Source: Neckera pumila
Lineage: Eukaryota; Streptophyta; Bryopsida; Hypnales; Neckeraceae
DNA: 64,000 bases
Assembly (NCBI GenBank): GCA_963969595.1
Contig: OZ018410.1
Location: forward strand, 35,631,413 to 35,695,412
Reading direction: 5' to 3'
Shown here one piece after another: positions 1-11,723 of the stretch. Each line of letters starts with the position of its first letter. Position 1 is the first letter of the stretch. A program made the position numbers and the translations under genes. The notes under the pieces are model-generated. The model did not search any database. It was not told the DNA's origin and worked only from the letters and a program-made list of their open reading frames with translations.

Positions 1-766
1 ATATAAACTTGAAAAGAAAACTTTGACAAGAACAACAAGAAAGAGACCGTCCTCACAACTAGACCGGATGGCTACGTAGGCTAGCAGATCACGCAAGAAA
101 GTCTGGATTCTCCTAACAATTACTACAATGATAGACTACAGGACAATCTACAGCCTAGGTAGAGAAGGGGTGTCAGGAAGAAATGGGAGAGCTATAATAC
201 TTCTTGACAAAAGCAGCTTCTTGACAAAAGCAGCTTCTTGACAAAAGCCAGCTCTAATCCTTGCAAGGAAATCCTAGTGTATCCTGTCTAACACGCAATC
301 TCTCCAGGGACTAGATACTTCCTGTATCCGGGTTTCACCTCCTCCTTACTAAAATCTGCACGATCTCACCACTCTCACAATAACACGGACAAGTGCTAAA
401 AGGTACAACTCACAATTGTGAATTAGAAGACTCCAATGGCATTTGCAGAAAATTTGGGAATACAAAGTATGGAAAATGCTACCCGGATTAAACCTAAAAT
501 CTGCCTTTAAATACTAAACTACACCTCAAACTCAAAAAGCGCATAAGGCTAAATACAACTGATGGAATGACACGTTTCATTCCTAATTCCATGTTTAAGT
601 TAGGTAACTTAAGCTACAGTCAAAAAGCTTCCACTAGAAGTGGATCTTAGATCCTAAAATTCCGGAATCAACTTGAGTCCTAACTCTTTCTAAACTAAAA
701 ATATTCCTACACATCTACTTGTCAAAATTAGGCATACAGTCCTATAGTTACTGTCAAAACCTTCAC
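1..766. other. Spacer 3' of the decayed minus-strand ORF
   Basis: I see no convincing gene here. The stretch is moderately AT-rich and lies downstream of the minus-strand reading frame that ends near 767. It holds a small three-copy tandem repeat near 200-250 (listed separately). It could be the 3' untranslated or terminal part of the same mobile element, but I could not match it to sequence on the other side of the ORF. Confidence 0.4.
200..250. repeat. 17-bp tandem repeat, three copies
   Basis: The unit CTTCTTGACAAAAGCAG occurs three times in direct succession; the last copy is slightly altered. It is short and looks like simple local slippage. No function is inferred. Confidence 0.85.
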
Positions 767-2929
767 CTACTTTCTAATCTTCTTAACTGGAGAAAACCTC
801 GCCTTTGCTGGTCCCTTCCGGGTGAAGGGCTTCTTTCCGGTCTACAGTCTGGCAGTTTGTTTGGACCGGACTTTGGCCTTCTCTCTGGCCGCCTTTGCCT
901 TTGTTGCTCGGGTCTCTGCTAAGGCCTGATCGGGATCCGAATAAGGTTCAGAATCCTGGTCGGAACCGGATTCCTCTTCATCATAGTCGGAATCCTCTTC
1001 TTCTTCCTCCTCCTCCTGAACCTTGGTGAATTTCTTCTTGGCCGACTGTGGCTCAGGAGCCTTTCTTTTATGCAGGACTGGAGCAGGCCTTGCTACCTTG
1101 CTCTGAGGTGTTGCATCTCCTCCAGCCGGTTTCCAGATTAGACCTTTACTCGGTGAGCCGGATGAAGTGCCGCGACCGGCTCCAGTCTTTGTCTTCACCA
1201 CGGACTGCATGAGGGTCGTCATCTTCCCTGCATCTCCAAACTGCACCTTCTTTCCGGGAGTCTTGGAAAAAGACTTGGAGGGTGAGAGGGCATTCATCTA
1301 CTTCACCTTAGTACTCTCCCTTGGAATGGACCCTCCTGGTTCAGTTGTCGATTCCGGTCCCTGTGCCTTTGCTGGATCCGGTCCCGTCACCTTTGTGATC
1401 TCTAACTCGTCATCTTCCGGATCCGGGTTGGTGACTTTGGTGATCTCCACCTCTGTTTCCTGCTCCTGACTCTTCTTGGCTTCCTGGTGCTCCTCCGGTA
1501 CAGGTAGATCTGGTTGTTCGTGAGGAGTCTCACCTTTACCTTTGTCCTCTGTTGTTGGCTACTGAACTAGTTCGTGATCCGGTTCCGGTCTCGGTGTAGG
1601 ATCACTTCGAGGTTTTACCTCGCACATCACTTCTCGCAGCTGCTCCAGTGTGGACTCCATCTTCTTGTGATAAATCACCATAACCAGTATGAGCTTCTAA
1701 TGTAGTTGTCGTCCTTCCACCATTACTTGTTGGTCAAACAAGTTAGCCTTGTTGACAACTTCACCTGGATGGGTGATGAATTTCCGGATTCGGGAAATGG
1801 TGTCTCGCGTCTGCTTGGAGAACGTTTTCTCCTTCTCCACCTCTTCTGTTTTCTGATGCAACTCCTGTTTAAGAGTGGCCACTTGACCGGAAAGCTTTGC
1901 CAATTCTTCCTTGTTTTCATTCTTCTCCTTCTCTCAAGTAAGCCGTATTACCCGGGTTAAGGCTTGAGCTGGGTGGACGGCGCCCACTGTGGTGCAGATG
2001 GTCTGCAGCGCCCCTCGCTCTATCGTGTACCGGTTCCTGAAGTCGCTCAATTCTCGGGTGATTCTCTCTAGCGGCTCATCTCTCCAGACCGGATTGATAT
2101 CTTTGGTCTGCTCTTTCTCTACCTGAACCTTTCCTCTCGTTTCCTCACCCTTATCATCATCCTCACTCTCATCCTCATCGTCCTCAGACTCGCTTTGCTC
2201 ATCCTCATTATCTCCCTCATCTGAGGATTCTTCCTCATTTCTGGTCTCAGAATCTAGGTCCGGAACTTCAAACTCTACCAGGGCAGCAGCGGCCTCATAC
2301 TCTACCTCTTCCTCTTTTATCATCACCCCCTCACAATGATACAGATGAAACAGGAATGGACAGATCGCGGAAGGCTTGGCCTTCCCAACATTATTCACCA
2401 TTTTTAGTACTTGGTCCTGGAAAACCACTCCCCAATCTACTTTCCGGTATCCAGACAATGTGCCAAATATTGTGTTGGCTAATGTCAGAGAAACTCGGCT
2501 TGGCCTTTCCGGGTTGAGAATGGCCAAGACATACTATAACAACCGCTTCTCCCTCTGATTGATACAGTCGGTGACTGAGAACCCGTCTTTCTTACTAATT
2601 GGGTTTCGAAACTTACCCACCGTATACTTGTGTTTCCGAAATGCACTTCCTTCGCCTTCTTGGTCGAACAGATAGACCTTCCTCCACATGTCCGCCGTCC
2701 ATCGCTTGGGCTTTGCACGGATTGTGGTTGCGGCGCTAGTTGGCGCTTCAGGCCTCAATTCCGCCACTATTGCTTCGCTTCTGAAGTCCCACGGTCGGAT
2801 CAAGAACCCAACGCACCCCATCTGCTCCAAGTCTTCCTTCAGCTCCGCCAGCTCCTTCTCGTCCTTGGGCAATCGTGGCGCCACATACCGGAGCGAGATG
2901 GTGGCTCCCCCGCTCTGACTTGCAGCCAT
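767..2929 (-). pseudogene. Decayed transposon-associated protein, one frame with in-frame stops
   Basis: A single minus-strand frame can be read for about 720 codons from the ATG at 2929. There is no frameshift, but in-frame stops occur at 2536-2534 (TAG), 1936-1934 (TGA), 1699-1697 (TAG), 1561-1559 (TAG), 1300-1298 (TAG) and 844-842 (TAG), with the last stop at 769-767. The sequence between stops is protein-like: an N-terminal globular part (residues 1 to about 210, with a DMWRKVYLFDQEGEGSAFRK stretch and, later, a CPFLFHLYHCEGVM segment), an acidic Glu/Asp/Ser region, a heptad-like coiled-coil segment (about 1900-1700), more acidic and proline-rich sequence, and a Lys/Arg-rich tail. I do not recognise the family. 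The layout resembles proteins carried by plant retroelements. Five stops are TAG and one is TGA, compatible with C-to-T decay of CAG, CAA, CGA or TGG codons in methylated DNA (inference). Confidence 0.6.
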
Positions 2930-4590
2930 CTCTCCTTCTATTAGGATGCGGCTGATCTATTCTCGGAAATCGGAAAAAGAGTGGTCCTCACGACTCTCTC
3001 TCTCCTTTCAGCTGTGCAAGCACTAACGCTAAGCTGGGATGCTAGTAGACCTCTCTCTTGCGCTTAATGTTCCTCAAGCACTCTCTTCCGCAATCCGTCA
3101 ACTCAAAACCCAATACTGATGCACAGAGCGGAAACCAATAATGGTGCATGTTGCTACAACTTTTAGTCAGGGCAGGAAAATGTAAGTGATCAGTCTCTGG
3201 ACGGATAGGGTTTAAGAGAGCCAATTCCAGCTGCTCTTAATGATTCCCCTAATCCAGGCTTTACTTGTTAATCCTGCCCGTTTAGGATTTCCGTTAACTA
3301 ATGATTAGAACATTCCTGTAGTTCCCTAGGGTTAAGTAGATCACCGTTGGATGCCGGTTCCTGTTACTCCTTTCCTGATCCGGTCTAGGCAAATTCGAAC
3401 TCCGGTTCCTTGTTTTCGGTACATTCGGTTAGCCTTTACATCGATTCCTGATCAGTCCATTTCCGATTTCCGGTCCTAAACATTAGACGGTCTATAACTA
3501 TCTTAAAATCAAAAAAATTTACTGCTAAGAAGAATATTATTCCTTCATTTATATTTTAAATTAGTATAAGTGGATTTTCAGATTCCGACACCCCCTAACC
3601 GGAAGTTGTAGACCTCTCTCCACCTTTCCTCTTCCCACTCGGTTGGACGCCCCCGGACAGTGTTGTCGAACTAATTCGATAATTTGCCCCTTAACTCTCT
3701 CATCATCCGGTCCTTTCTAAACCTCCAGGGTTTATCCATCAACCCTAAACAGCCCATCATGCTGAGGTTGTCCATGAGCTTGGTTCTTGCTGGTTCCTAG
3801 GACGGGATGACCGGAACTACTTTCCAGAGCTTAATCTCGGAGGAGGAACTAGGCGCTCTTGGTCTACTCTTGTGAAGTTGAGGCATAGACACGAATTTGG
3901 CTAGTTGGACCCTTTCTGGCACTACCTCACTCTCTCCTAGCCGCACGTCCCATTCCTTACTTTCTCTCGTCCAATCTCAACCAAAAGACAACACAAAACC
4001 TGCAGCCCACACAATCTTGACCTCTCACACACTCTCATTTAAGTCTTCACGTATACAACGGCCTAGCGTAGACAAAGGCGTTAAAGGGCTCAAGCTCAGC
4101 TCCAAAACTCGAGAAAAGTAAAGGAGTGAAAATGGAGAAGATCAACCATTATATAGTCCCAGGACCCTGATTGGTTATTATGACCCTTTTTGGTCCGGTC
4201 CGGTCCATAGCAATCCGGTTCAACCTTGATTCAATCCGAGATAAGTTCCGGATGTGATTCTGCTCCTAAGTACTAATATTCTGACCGGATCAGATCCAAT
4301 TTATCCCTTACTGCATTAGCTTTGTTTATCTTCAGTCTTCTTCTGCCTCCTAGTAGGATCCGGATCCTAATTACTCATTTCCATTCCAATTTTAAGGTAA
4401 GCAAAGGAAAACCAAAAATTCTGGTTGCGACACCGCACGCGACTGGCATCACTGATATGCGACTGTGGTATGACTGGAGAGTCACTCCAAATGACTTTGA
4501 GGGATATTCTCCAGAGTTGTCCAGATGGCGTCTAGAGTCCGGGGACGCTACCCCTGTAACGTCCTGTGACATTCATTTTTTACATTTTTT
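2930..4590. other. Spacer upstream of the decayed ORF
   Basis: I find no supported gene. The sequence is richer in CCGGT and CCGGTC words than the rest of the window, as is the ORF next to it, so it probably belongs to the same mobile element, perhaps as its 5' leader or terminal repeat. Clear terminal repeats or a primer-binding site could not be found by eye. A short plus-strand ORF at 3897-4121 shows no recognisable features. Confidence 0.4.
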
Positions 4591-4599
4591 ACCTACATG

Positions 4600-5160
4600 G
4601 TAAATTCCGCAACCGAAGACTCGACCAAAAACCCGACCGACCGAATACCCAACTGAAAATCCGACCGACCCAAAAACACAACCGAACAACCGAAAACCCG
4701 ACCGACCGAATATCCCACCGAAACCGGACCGACCGAAAATGCGACCGCAGGATCGAAAACCTAACTGAAAACACGACCGAAACCTTCACCGACCCAATAC
4801 CCGACCACCGACCCAACCGAAAACCGGACCAACCGACCGAAAACCCGTCCGAAAACCTGACCAACCGAAAATGCGACCGAAGGACAAAAAAGCCGATCGA
4901 AAAACCGACCGAAACCTTATTCGACCGAATACCCAACCGCCAACCCGATTGAAATTCGGACTGACTGAAAACCGGACAGATTGACCAAAAACCCGACCGA
5001 TACCCGACCGAACAGTTGACCGTCCGAAAACTCGTCCGAAAACCCGAATGAAAACCTGACCGACCAAAACCCGACCGAACGATCAGACGACCGGTGAGCC
5101 GAACCCCGACTCAAACCGCCTGGGCGACCGACCTGACCCAAACCCCGACCCGTTTTTACA
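4600..5160 (+). repeat. GC-rich CCGACCGAAAACC-type tandem array (plus orientation)
   Basis: About 550 bp consist of degenerate copies of short units such as CCGACCGAAAACCCGACC, 12-16 bp half units combining into about 27-28 bp. Open frames on both strands across it are repeat artefacts. The same unit appears as its reverse complement at about 14.69-15.48 kb. In that second copy the array lies directly upstream of a minus-strand gene, so by analogy this one would sit upstream of a plus-strand gene to its right. No such gene is visible. Confidence 0.85.
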
Positions 5161-6146
5161 AGTTCTCGGAAGAAATTAATACACATGCTTCTAATCGGTT
5201 TCTAAAATAATGTGAGCTTTGGTATAGTTGTGTTCTGAATTTCTTTTTTTTTTGAAACACATGAACAATTTCCATTGATAAAAAGGATACAATACACTGC
5301 AAGGGAGTTCTATTCCGAATTTCAATTTCATAGTTCAAATTTTCTCTTTATTTTGAAACCTAGTTCCATTTACCAATTCTATAATGAATGAAAATTTAGT
5401 TATGATTTCCTAAATTTGTTTCTTAAATTTTTCCCTCAAATATTGAAGAAAAAAATTTTAAAAATGAATATCAATAGATAAAAAATTATAAGTTTAGATG
5501 ACACGAAGCCAAATAATCTTGTCATACAAGTTGTACAGAAAACTTGTTTTTTCCCCTTTTGTTTGGGTTTAGGGTGCAAGCTACTGAATGCTATAGGAGT
5601 AATGGAACAGGGAACTCAACAATGAAGGCACATGGGTGTCTGAGTGGAAATCGAATTTTGCGGAAGTGTCTTTGAAAAGTTTTGGCCATGGAAAGAATTG
5701 CTTGGAGTGATGTAACTGATTGAAATGAATTAAGGATCTCTTAAGGAGTGCTGATTTTTATTAAAGGAATTAATAGTTATTAAGAACAAAGGCCATCTCG
5801 CAATGTCATGCAACTGCTTGCTATGAAAATGCGACTACCATTGCATTGAAGTAACCAAACAAGAGCAATAGAAAAGTCGAGATTACCAAAAGAAGAAATT
5901 ATGAACTTCAAAAACACAAAAACAAGAAAATTTAATAGGTGTGGAATTTTTGGTTTATTATCACACCCTACTTTTTGTGGGAAGACACTTCAATAGGTGT
6001 AGAAAAAAAAATTCTATTTTTGCACACTACTTTGGAGGAGGGGGGGAATAACATTGTCTCACTATGGTTGTCGTACATTTTTTTTCAATTATTTTCACAC
6101 CATCTTATTTTGGGTAAGATACTACGACTCCTATCAAAGTATTAAT
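5161..6146. other. AT-rich spacer
   Basis: There is no convincing coding sequence. The stretch is AT-rich with homopolymer runs. A plus-strand gene would be expected here if the array to the left were a promoter array, but no TATA plus ORF arrangement is visible. Confidence 0.45.
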
Positions 6147-7094
6147 TTAATCCCTAAGGCATTGAACATGCATTTTGGAGAACATAGCATTTCGGGGAGC
6201 TTACTACAATACTACAAGCAAAGTTTTTATTTTTTGCTTTCAAATTTTTTCACAGCATTTTCAAGAGGAGTACCTTTAAGGTCCGACATTCTTCATAACT
6301 TCTAACAGCAATACAGCACAATTAAAATGTTATTGTATGATATGTGACTTTTAATGCTTGGTGGGCAGCTCAAAAAATTCTTAAAAAATCACTTTAAGAA
6401 AAAAATAAAATTTGAAATTGGTTCTCCAGATCTATATATGCAACTTCAGCTTTGGATTTATTTCATTTTCATTTATGAGATCACAATTGTGAGGTGATCT
6501 AGTTTGCGGGCAGTTGTGGATTCCTGCCTCAAAAAATAAACTTTGCAGTCCTTTGTTCAATTCCATTTTCAATATCTTTGGAAAAAAAAATAAAAATTGG
6601 ATGTGGATAGGTTATTACAACATTATAATCATTTGGATTGGCATTTTCCAATTATATAATTAAATTCTTAAGAATTTAGTGGTCTGAATCATTCTCTACT
6701 TCTTTCTACATACTATTTTTTCCTGTATGTTCTACAATTCCAAATGATCTAGAAATTCTTAAGCATAGAGCCAACTTGACTTCAAAACCGAATCCAAAGA
6801 GTAACCACCATTTTCAACGCTTTTTCATACAAATGACACCTTGTGAAGTGTACCTCTCTGGTTTTTCGTAAGGACCAAAAAAGCATTTCTGTCAATTCAA
6901 ACCTTGCTATCTTGCAATGTATATGGTGGAAAATTCTAAAATTTTTCCCACATCTTCTTAAACCAGTTCACTACAAGATTCTATGGTTACATGTGTCCAA
7001 CAATATTTTATTTCTAAAATTTGGTACTTTTTTGGGGAATGGCAATTTTGGAGCGTTTTCGGTGAATACATAGTCAACAATGTTCAGGGGTTAA
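6147..7094 (+). mobile_element. Non-coding TTAA/CCCCTAAAG-ended element, copy A1
   Basis: The left end reads TTAATCCCTAAGG and the right end CAGGGGTTAA, degenerate forms of the inverted ends TTAACCCCTAAAG and CTTTAGGGGTTAA seen in better copies. The interior shares ordered blocks with the copies at 10.2, 20.3, 44.4/50.1 and 60.7 kb: a 'GGGCAGCTCAAAAAATTC' block, a 'GGATTGGCATTTT' block, a block of the ACAAGATCCTATGGTTACAT type, and 'AAATTTGGTACTT' close to the right end. No ORF of note. I read it as a non-autonomous DNA transposon. Confidence 0.65.
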
Positions 7095-7718
7095 GTTCAC
7101 ACCCTTAATTTTTCAAAAACAAACTTTTCTCAAGGAAATTTTTTGGGTTCAAATTGACACCTTTTCATATTTAGTTACGTACTTTCATTGATTTCATATT
7201 CTACTTCTCTTTTCACATCTTATTTCTTTGTGGGTAGGGGATTTGAATCCTTAAAATGGTATGAAATTTAAATCCTCATAAATCCTTTGAATGGTATGAA
7301 TTAAAATTTTCTTCATATTTTGCACCTCACTTTTTGGCCTTTCGGATCTTCACATTTTTTTAATATTTCTTTCACCCTACAAATGTGTCGCTTCACGCCT
7401 AAGTTCAAAATATCCAAATGTCATATATTATGCTATTTGTCATGCAACCGAGCCAATCCAATATCCATTAACAAGAAATATTGCACTTCACATCCAAACA
7501 AAGCATACAGTTCATAGAATAAACACTTGTATTCATTACAATTTGAAAAACACACAAAAAATCAAAATGTATGTCCAATTCCACATACATTGGTATACAT
7601 TATATGTGCATATATATTACGTCCTCTACATATGATAAATCCTCACCTCTACATTCATCAACTACTTCTGTATCTCTATAATTCTATATACTACGGTAAG
7701 TCGGTAATCTACTGATAT
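7095..7718. other. AT-rich spacer 3' of the kinase-like gene
   Basis: No gene is visible. This is the region downstream of the minus-strand kinase-like gene and will contain its 3' untranslated end. AATAAA-like words are frequent because of the base composition, so no polyadenylation site can be picked out. Confidence 0.4.
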
Positions 7719-9203
7719 TCAGTATGATTGCCGAAAATATTCATCGGGCATAGGGAACTTGAAAGTAGTGTAGAATCGATTCACGACGTGGGCCAAAGTG
7801 CTTTCTTTTCTGATGACCCGGTCCAAGTATTGGTGAAATGCCAGTCCCAATGCTTGGTGTTCGAATTTGCTGACTTGTGGAATTTCCTTCTGCAGTGCAG
7901 TGTAGGCTTTGGACATGCATTGCTTGTTCATCCTTTGAGCTATTTTAGCAACCACGTGTGCTTCCGTTTTGCATGATAACCTTGGAATGACGTCCTCATT
8001 CGCATCAATTTTGTACAAATAGGCGCTACTAGGATCCAACCACCACCTCTCTGCCAAAGTTTGGTCCCTCTGAATGGCAAATGTGAATGTGTACAAAGAT
8101 TTAGGATGTTCACTAGCTAAGCTAGTCAAGCCCCAATCGCAAATTCCAACGTACACACGTGACTCGTCATCGGGGAAGTGAAACATGATGTTGTCTGGAG
8201 AAATATCATTGTAGAGATGTCTAGCAACATGCACTGCATTCATAATGTGCACGAACGCCCATGTAAGTTCCGTTCGCTTCTTCATGAACCAAGCGAGGCG
8301 GAAAGCGATAATCACCTCTGCATCTGTTGGATTGTCATACAACAACCGAACATGTATGTTGTCTGGATAAGCATTATCCATGTTCAGCATATGCCGCAGT
8401 GTTCCGCCATTCCACCAATAGGAGTATCCTTCATTCCTTGTCGCATGCACTGCAACAAAACGTATTACTCCCGGGTGCGAAATCCTCACTGCCATTGATT
8501 CGTTCAGGTGTTCCAACTTCGCTAACTCGGGCCTTTTGTTGTGTTGGTGAGATCTCTTTGCTGCAAACTCCCAAAACAATGCTATAGGAGCACAGCCTTC
8601 AATTCGGACCCTCCGAATTGTAGCGTATCCATCCTTTATGATTTTATCATCTTGGGCAATCACTTGTGCCGTCTCGGGAAGAGCAACGAGATGTCTCCTG
8701 CCATGGTATAATTTAGCCTTCCCATCATCACTATTCCACCATGACATTGACTTCTTTCTATTCCGCGATTGAGCAAATGGCTTGCACCGCTTTGTGAATA
8801 AATCAGCTCTGAGGATGACTTCCTGAAAGGCTTCATCATTGGCACGGTGCTCCTTCACATATTTTGCGAGAACCACTATGGAATTCCACAGCGCATCATA
8901 TGCCCTGTTGTGAAGAAATTTCAAGAAGCCCTTCTTCTCCATTTCAAGATGCCATTCAGGAACGTGAAGAGCTTCCATCATCTTCTGTGTCATATCATCG
9001 ATGAATTTTTTGGGACACTCTTCTTTGTATCTAATGTATTTGTTGTCCAAGGAAAGAGTGGTTTCAGACTCAAAGAATTTCAAGGTGAATTTGATGAGAA
9101 AGTTCTTGCATGCATCCGAGGGAATTTCGTTAAACTCTTTGATATTTGATTGCCATAATTGCACCCCTTCTCTCCTCTTTGCAACCTTCTTTGCCCTCGC
9201 CAT
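7719..9203 (-). CDS. Kinase-like protein with unusual catalytic loop (single exon)
   Basis: This is an intact 494-aa frame starting at ATG 9203. Residues 1-190 are an unfamiliar Lys-rich helical domain (start MARAKKVAKRREGVQLWQ). Residues about 193-480 look like a divergent protein-kinase fold: a candidate VAIK-type lysine in FAAKRS (K216), a catalytic loop LYNDISPDN (330-338) with the catalytic Asp (D333) and metal-binding Asn (N338) kept but Lys replaced by Ser, and a DWG triplet (356-358) in place of DFG. Activity is therefore possible but not assured. It has no signal peptide or membrane segment. The predicted promoter (TATA at 9469-9463 plus GGGGCGGACG) is shared with the BED/hAT-derived gene at 13.1-14.2 kb, which suggests both belong to one lineage-specific or mobile family (inference). 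I do not recognise the N-terminal domain. Confidence 0.75.
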   Translation of the reverse strand: MARAKKVAKRREGVQLWQSNIKEFNEIPSDACKNFLIKFTLKFFESETTLSLDNKYIRYKEECPKKFIDDMTQKMMEALHVPEWHLEMEKKGFLKFLHNRAYDALWNSIVVLAKYVKEHRANDEAFQEVILRADLFTKRCKPFAQSRNRKKSMSWWNSDDGKAKLYHGRRHLVALPETAQVIAQDDKIIKDGYATIRRVRIEGCAPIALFWEFAAKRSHQHNKRPELAKLEHLNESMAVRISHPGVIRFVAVHATRNEGYSYWWNGGTLRHMLNMDNAYPDNIHVRLLYDNPTDAEVIIAFRLAWFMKKRTELTWAFVHIMNAVHVARHLYNDISPDNIMFHFPDDESRVYVGICDWGLTSLASEHPKSLYTFTFAIQRDQTLAERWWLDPSSAYLYKIDANEDVIPRLSCKTEAHVVAKIAQRMNKQCMSKAYTALQKEIPQVSKFEHQALGLAFHQYLDRVIRKESTLAHVVNRFYTTFKFPMPDEYFRQSY

Positions 9204-9452
9204 CGTGATGAACTACCGATATTTAATTATAGTTGGTAATGAAAATTACCAGTTTCAAACTTTCAATTTAATTTCACTCTGAGGTACACGTAATCTTCAA
9301 TGAACTTGTACAAAAATTTGGCAATAAGGGGCCTTCAAAAGCGGACTCTTGCTTTCCCGAGGAGAGGAGCCAATGGAGGACGAACCACCAAGCTCTCTGC
9401 TCCACGCTTGCACAAGGCAAGGGGGTGAGCAAAAGTGACGGAGCGGTTGGGC

Positions 9453-9469
9453 CGTCCGCCCCTCTTATA
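9453..9469 (-). promoter_or_regulatory. Predicted core promoter of the kinase-like gene
   Basis: On the minus strand, TATAAGA (9469-9463) is followed at once by GGGGCGGACG (9462-9453). The start codon lies about 250 bp downstream, a normal leader length. The same TATA-plus-10-mer arrangement stands about 280 bp upstream of the start of the BED/hAT-derived gene. Confidence 0.55.
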
Positions 9470-9507
9470 CTTTGCGGTTGGCCCGACCGCTCCATGGGTT
9501 TAGGGTT

Positions 9508-9645
9508 CGCCGCATCGGATGGCCCGACCGCTCCATCGGACGGCCTGCTGCATCGGACGGCCCGACCGCTCCATCGGCTAGCCCGCCGCATCGGACGGCC
9601 CAACCGCTCCATTTGATGGCACGCCGCATCGGACGGTTGCGAGGG
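9508..9645. repeat. 38-bp tandem array upstream of the kinase-like gene
   Basis: About 3.5 copies of a 38-39-bp unit containing GCCGCATCGGACGGCCCGAC and CGCTCCAT stand directly upstream of the predicted TATA box. The GC content is far above that of the surroundings. The position suggests an upstream promoter array comparable to the GGTTTTCGGTCGG array near 14.7-15.5 kb. Confidence 0.8.
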
Positions 9646-9699
9646 CTTAGGATTCGCCACAGTGGTCAGCTAAGAGGGCGGTCGGCGGGGAGAGGGTGA

Positions 9700-10227
9700 A
9701 ATAAGCTGAAAATAGGGGAGAGGGTGGCAGCCAACAAAGAATGTTTTCTTTGTGTGTTCTTTTCCCATTGATGATATTGTTGTCAATTTAGAAAGCTTTC
9801 ATTCATTCCATTTGGATTGGTTATGAAAAGTTCTATACAATCTTATTTTCAATGCACTTGAGAAAATGAATTTGTAGAAATTCATTCTTGAATGAAATTT
9901 CTTCAATATTTTTTTCCCCAAAATAGGTGTGTGTAGTTCAATTTTTTGGGCTACAATAATCTTACCATTCAATTACTCTAGTCTTATTAAATGCAAAAGA
10001 TATTAAAATTGAAGATTTATTATACCCACTTTGACGATTCTCTTTATGAAATTTTAAAATATTGATAATTAAGTTTTCTGAAATTTCTTCTTGGCTAAAC
10101 TCTCACCAGAATTTTCAATTTCCAAATTCAAAGCTCACAACTCACTATTGCAAAAGTTTCAAGTTTACAAACTTCAAAAGCAGAAGACTGCATCCCACAA
10201 TGTCTTCAAAAACTTCTTTTCTCCACT
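9700..10227. other. AT-rich spacer
   Basis: No coding sequence or structured repeat could be supported here. Confidence 0.4.
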
Positions 10228-11370
10228 TTAACCCCTAAAGGATCAAAATACCGTTTGGGGGCAAGATAGCGATTTTAGGCAATTCATTATGCATGGAATT
10301 TTTATTTTCCTTCTTTCAAATTTTCACACACGATGTGTCTGAGGAGTAGCTTCAAGGCCCAATAAATTCACAACATCCAACCACAAGGTGAAAAAGTTAT
10401 TGCATGATATGCAGTTTTCTTTTATCTCTGGGCAGCTCAGGCAGCAAAAAAACTTCTTAAAAAATCACTTGTTTAACCCTTGAACGCCGAACTGGTTTAC
10501 ATGGAAATCATGCTTTTTTGAAACTGTGGAAACAATTAGAATAAAAAATTCCTAAAGTAAGCATCGGAAGTCAAAGCACTATAAAAGGTCTCCCCTTTCC
10601 ACTCCTATTTCCGAGGATGAAATCATACATTTCTATCCTAGACTACAAGATCCCCTCTCATTCATTGACCAAAAAACGACTTCAGCGTCGTTTTAGGGTT
10701 AAAAAATTAAAATTTCAAATTGGTTCTTTAGATTCGTATATACGCAAGAAGCTTTGAATCATTCCATTCCGATCTTAGTTGAAGGTAGTTTTGAAATCCT
10801 TACTCTAAAAAAATATTCGAAGTCAATTATTTAATTCAAATTTCAATATTCCTGAAAATAAAAATAAAAAAATTGGGTGTACATTCTTCATTTTAACATT
10901 ACAACCAATGGAATTGGCTTCTTCCTATTCCTCAATGAAATTCAGAACAATGTAGTCTTCTGAATCATCCTCTTTTTTTTCTATCTTCTATTTTCTTCCT
11001 ATGTGTTGTACAATTCTAAATGACCTAAAATTTGTCAAGCATGTACCTAACTTGCCTTCAAAAATGAATCCTAAGAGTTACCCCCATTTTGGACATTTTT
11101 TCATATGAATGTGACCTTGTGAAGTGCAGGTGCCCTGTTTTTCGCAGGGACCCAAAAAGCATTTTTGTCAATTGAAACGCTATTATCTTACAATCTACAT
11201 GGTGGAAAATTCTAAAATTTTTGCCGCATCTTTTCAAACCCATTCATTACAAGATCCTATGGTTATATGTGTCCAAAATTAAAAAAATTCTAGAATTTGG
11301 TACTTATACTAGAACTGGTAGTTTTAATGTAGTTGTAGTAAAAACATAGTCAAAAAACTTTAGGGATTAA
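10228..11370 (+). mobile_element. Non-coding TTAA/CCCCTAAAG-ended element, copy A2
   Basis: The left end is TTAACCCCTAAAG and the right end CTTTAGGGATTAA, near-perfect inverted ends of 13 bp including TTAA. The interior follows the same block order as copy A1: the 'GGGCAGCTCAGG' block, the 'GGAATTGGCTT' block, the 'CAAGATCCTATGGTTA' block, then 'AATTTGGTACTT'. It is about 1.14 kb long with no ORF. It is read as a non-autonomous DNA transposon of the same family. Confidence 0.7.
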
Positions 11371-11723
11371 ACACAAATATCTTGCAATATGTGTGGTCCA
11401 AAATTATGTCAAATGCTCCACAAATCCATGTACTAGTTGGGTGTAAGATCCTATGGCTACATGTGGTCATGTGCCCATAAAAGAATTTTCTAATTATTAT
11501 ATTCTATCCTATAGAAATTGGAAGTCTAAGATTTCTTGCCAAAAGTAAGGCCTTGGGCCTTTAGGCTTTAGGAATATAGGTCAAGTTCTATCTTCCTTAG
11601 GAAAGTTTCTTCAGTTTTCAACTGCATTCTTGGGGATAACAATATGTACATTAAAAATCCATGGTACGAAATATTTCTACTGATGATAGTCTACTTCATG
11701 GAGCCCAAAATGCACATGCAATG
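11371..11723. other. AT-rich spacer between two elements
   Basis: This short stretch repeats fragments of the neighbouring family ('AAGATCCTATGGCTACATG' near 11448), so it may be part of a third truncated copy. No gene. Confidence 0.35.

Noticed and set aside
842..1297. 151-codon minus-strand ORF as a separate gene
   Set aside because: It is in the same frame as the stretches upstream and separated from them only by stop codons, so it is the C-terminal part of one decayed protein.
4566..5186. Several open frames on both strands
   Set aside because: Same explanation: a tandem array with low-complexity translations in all frames.
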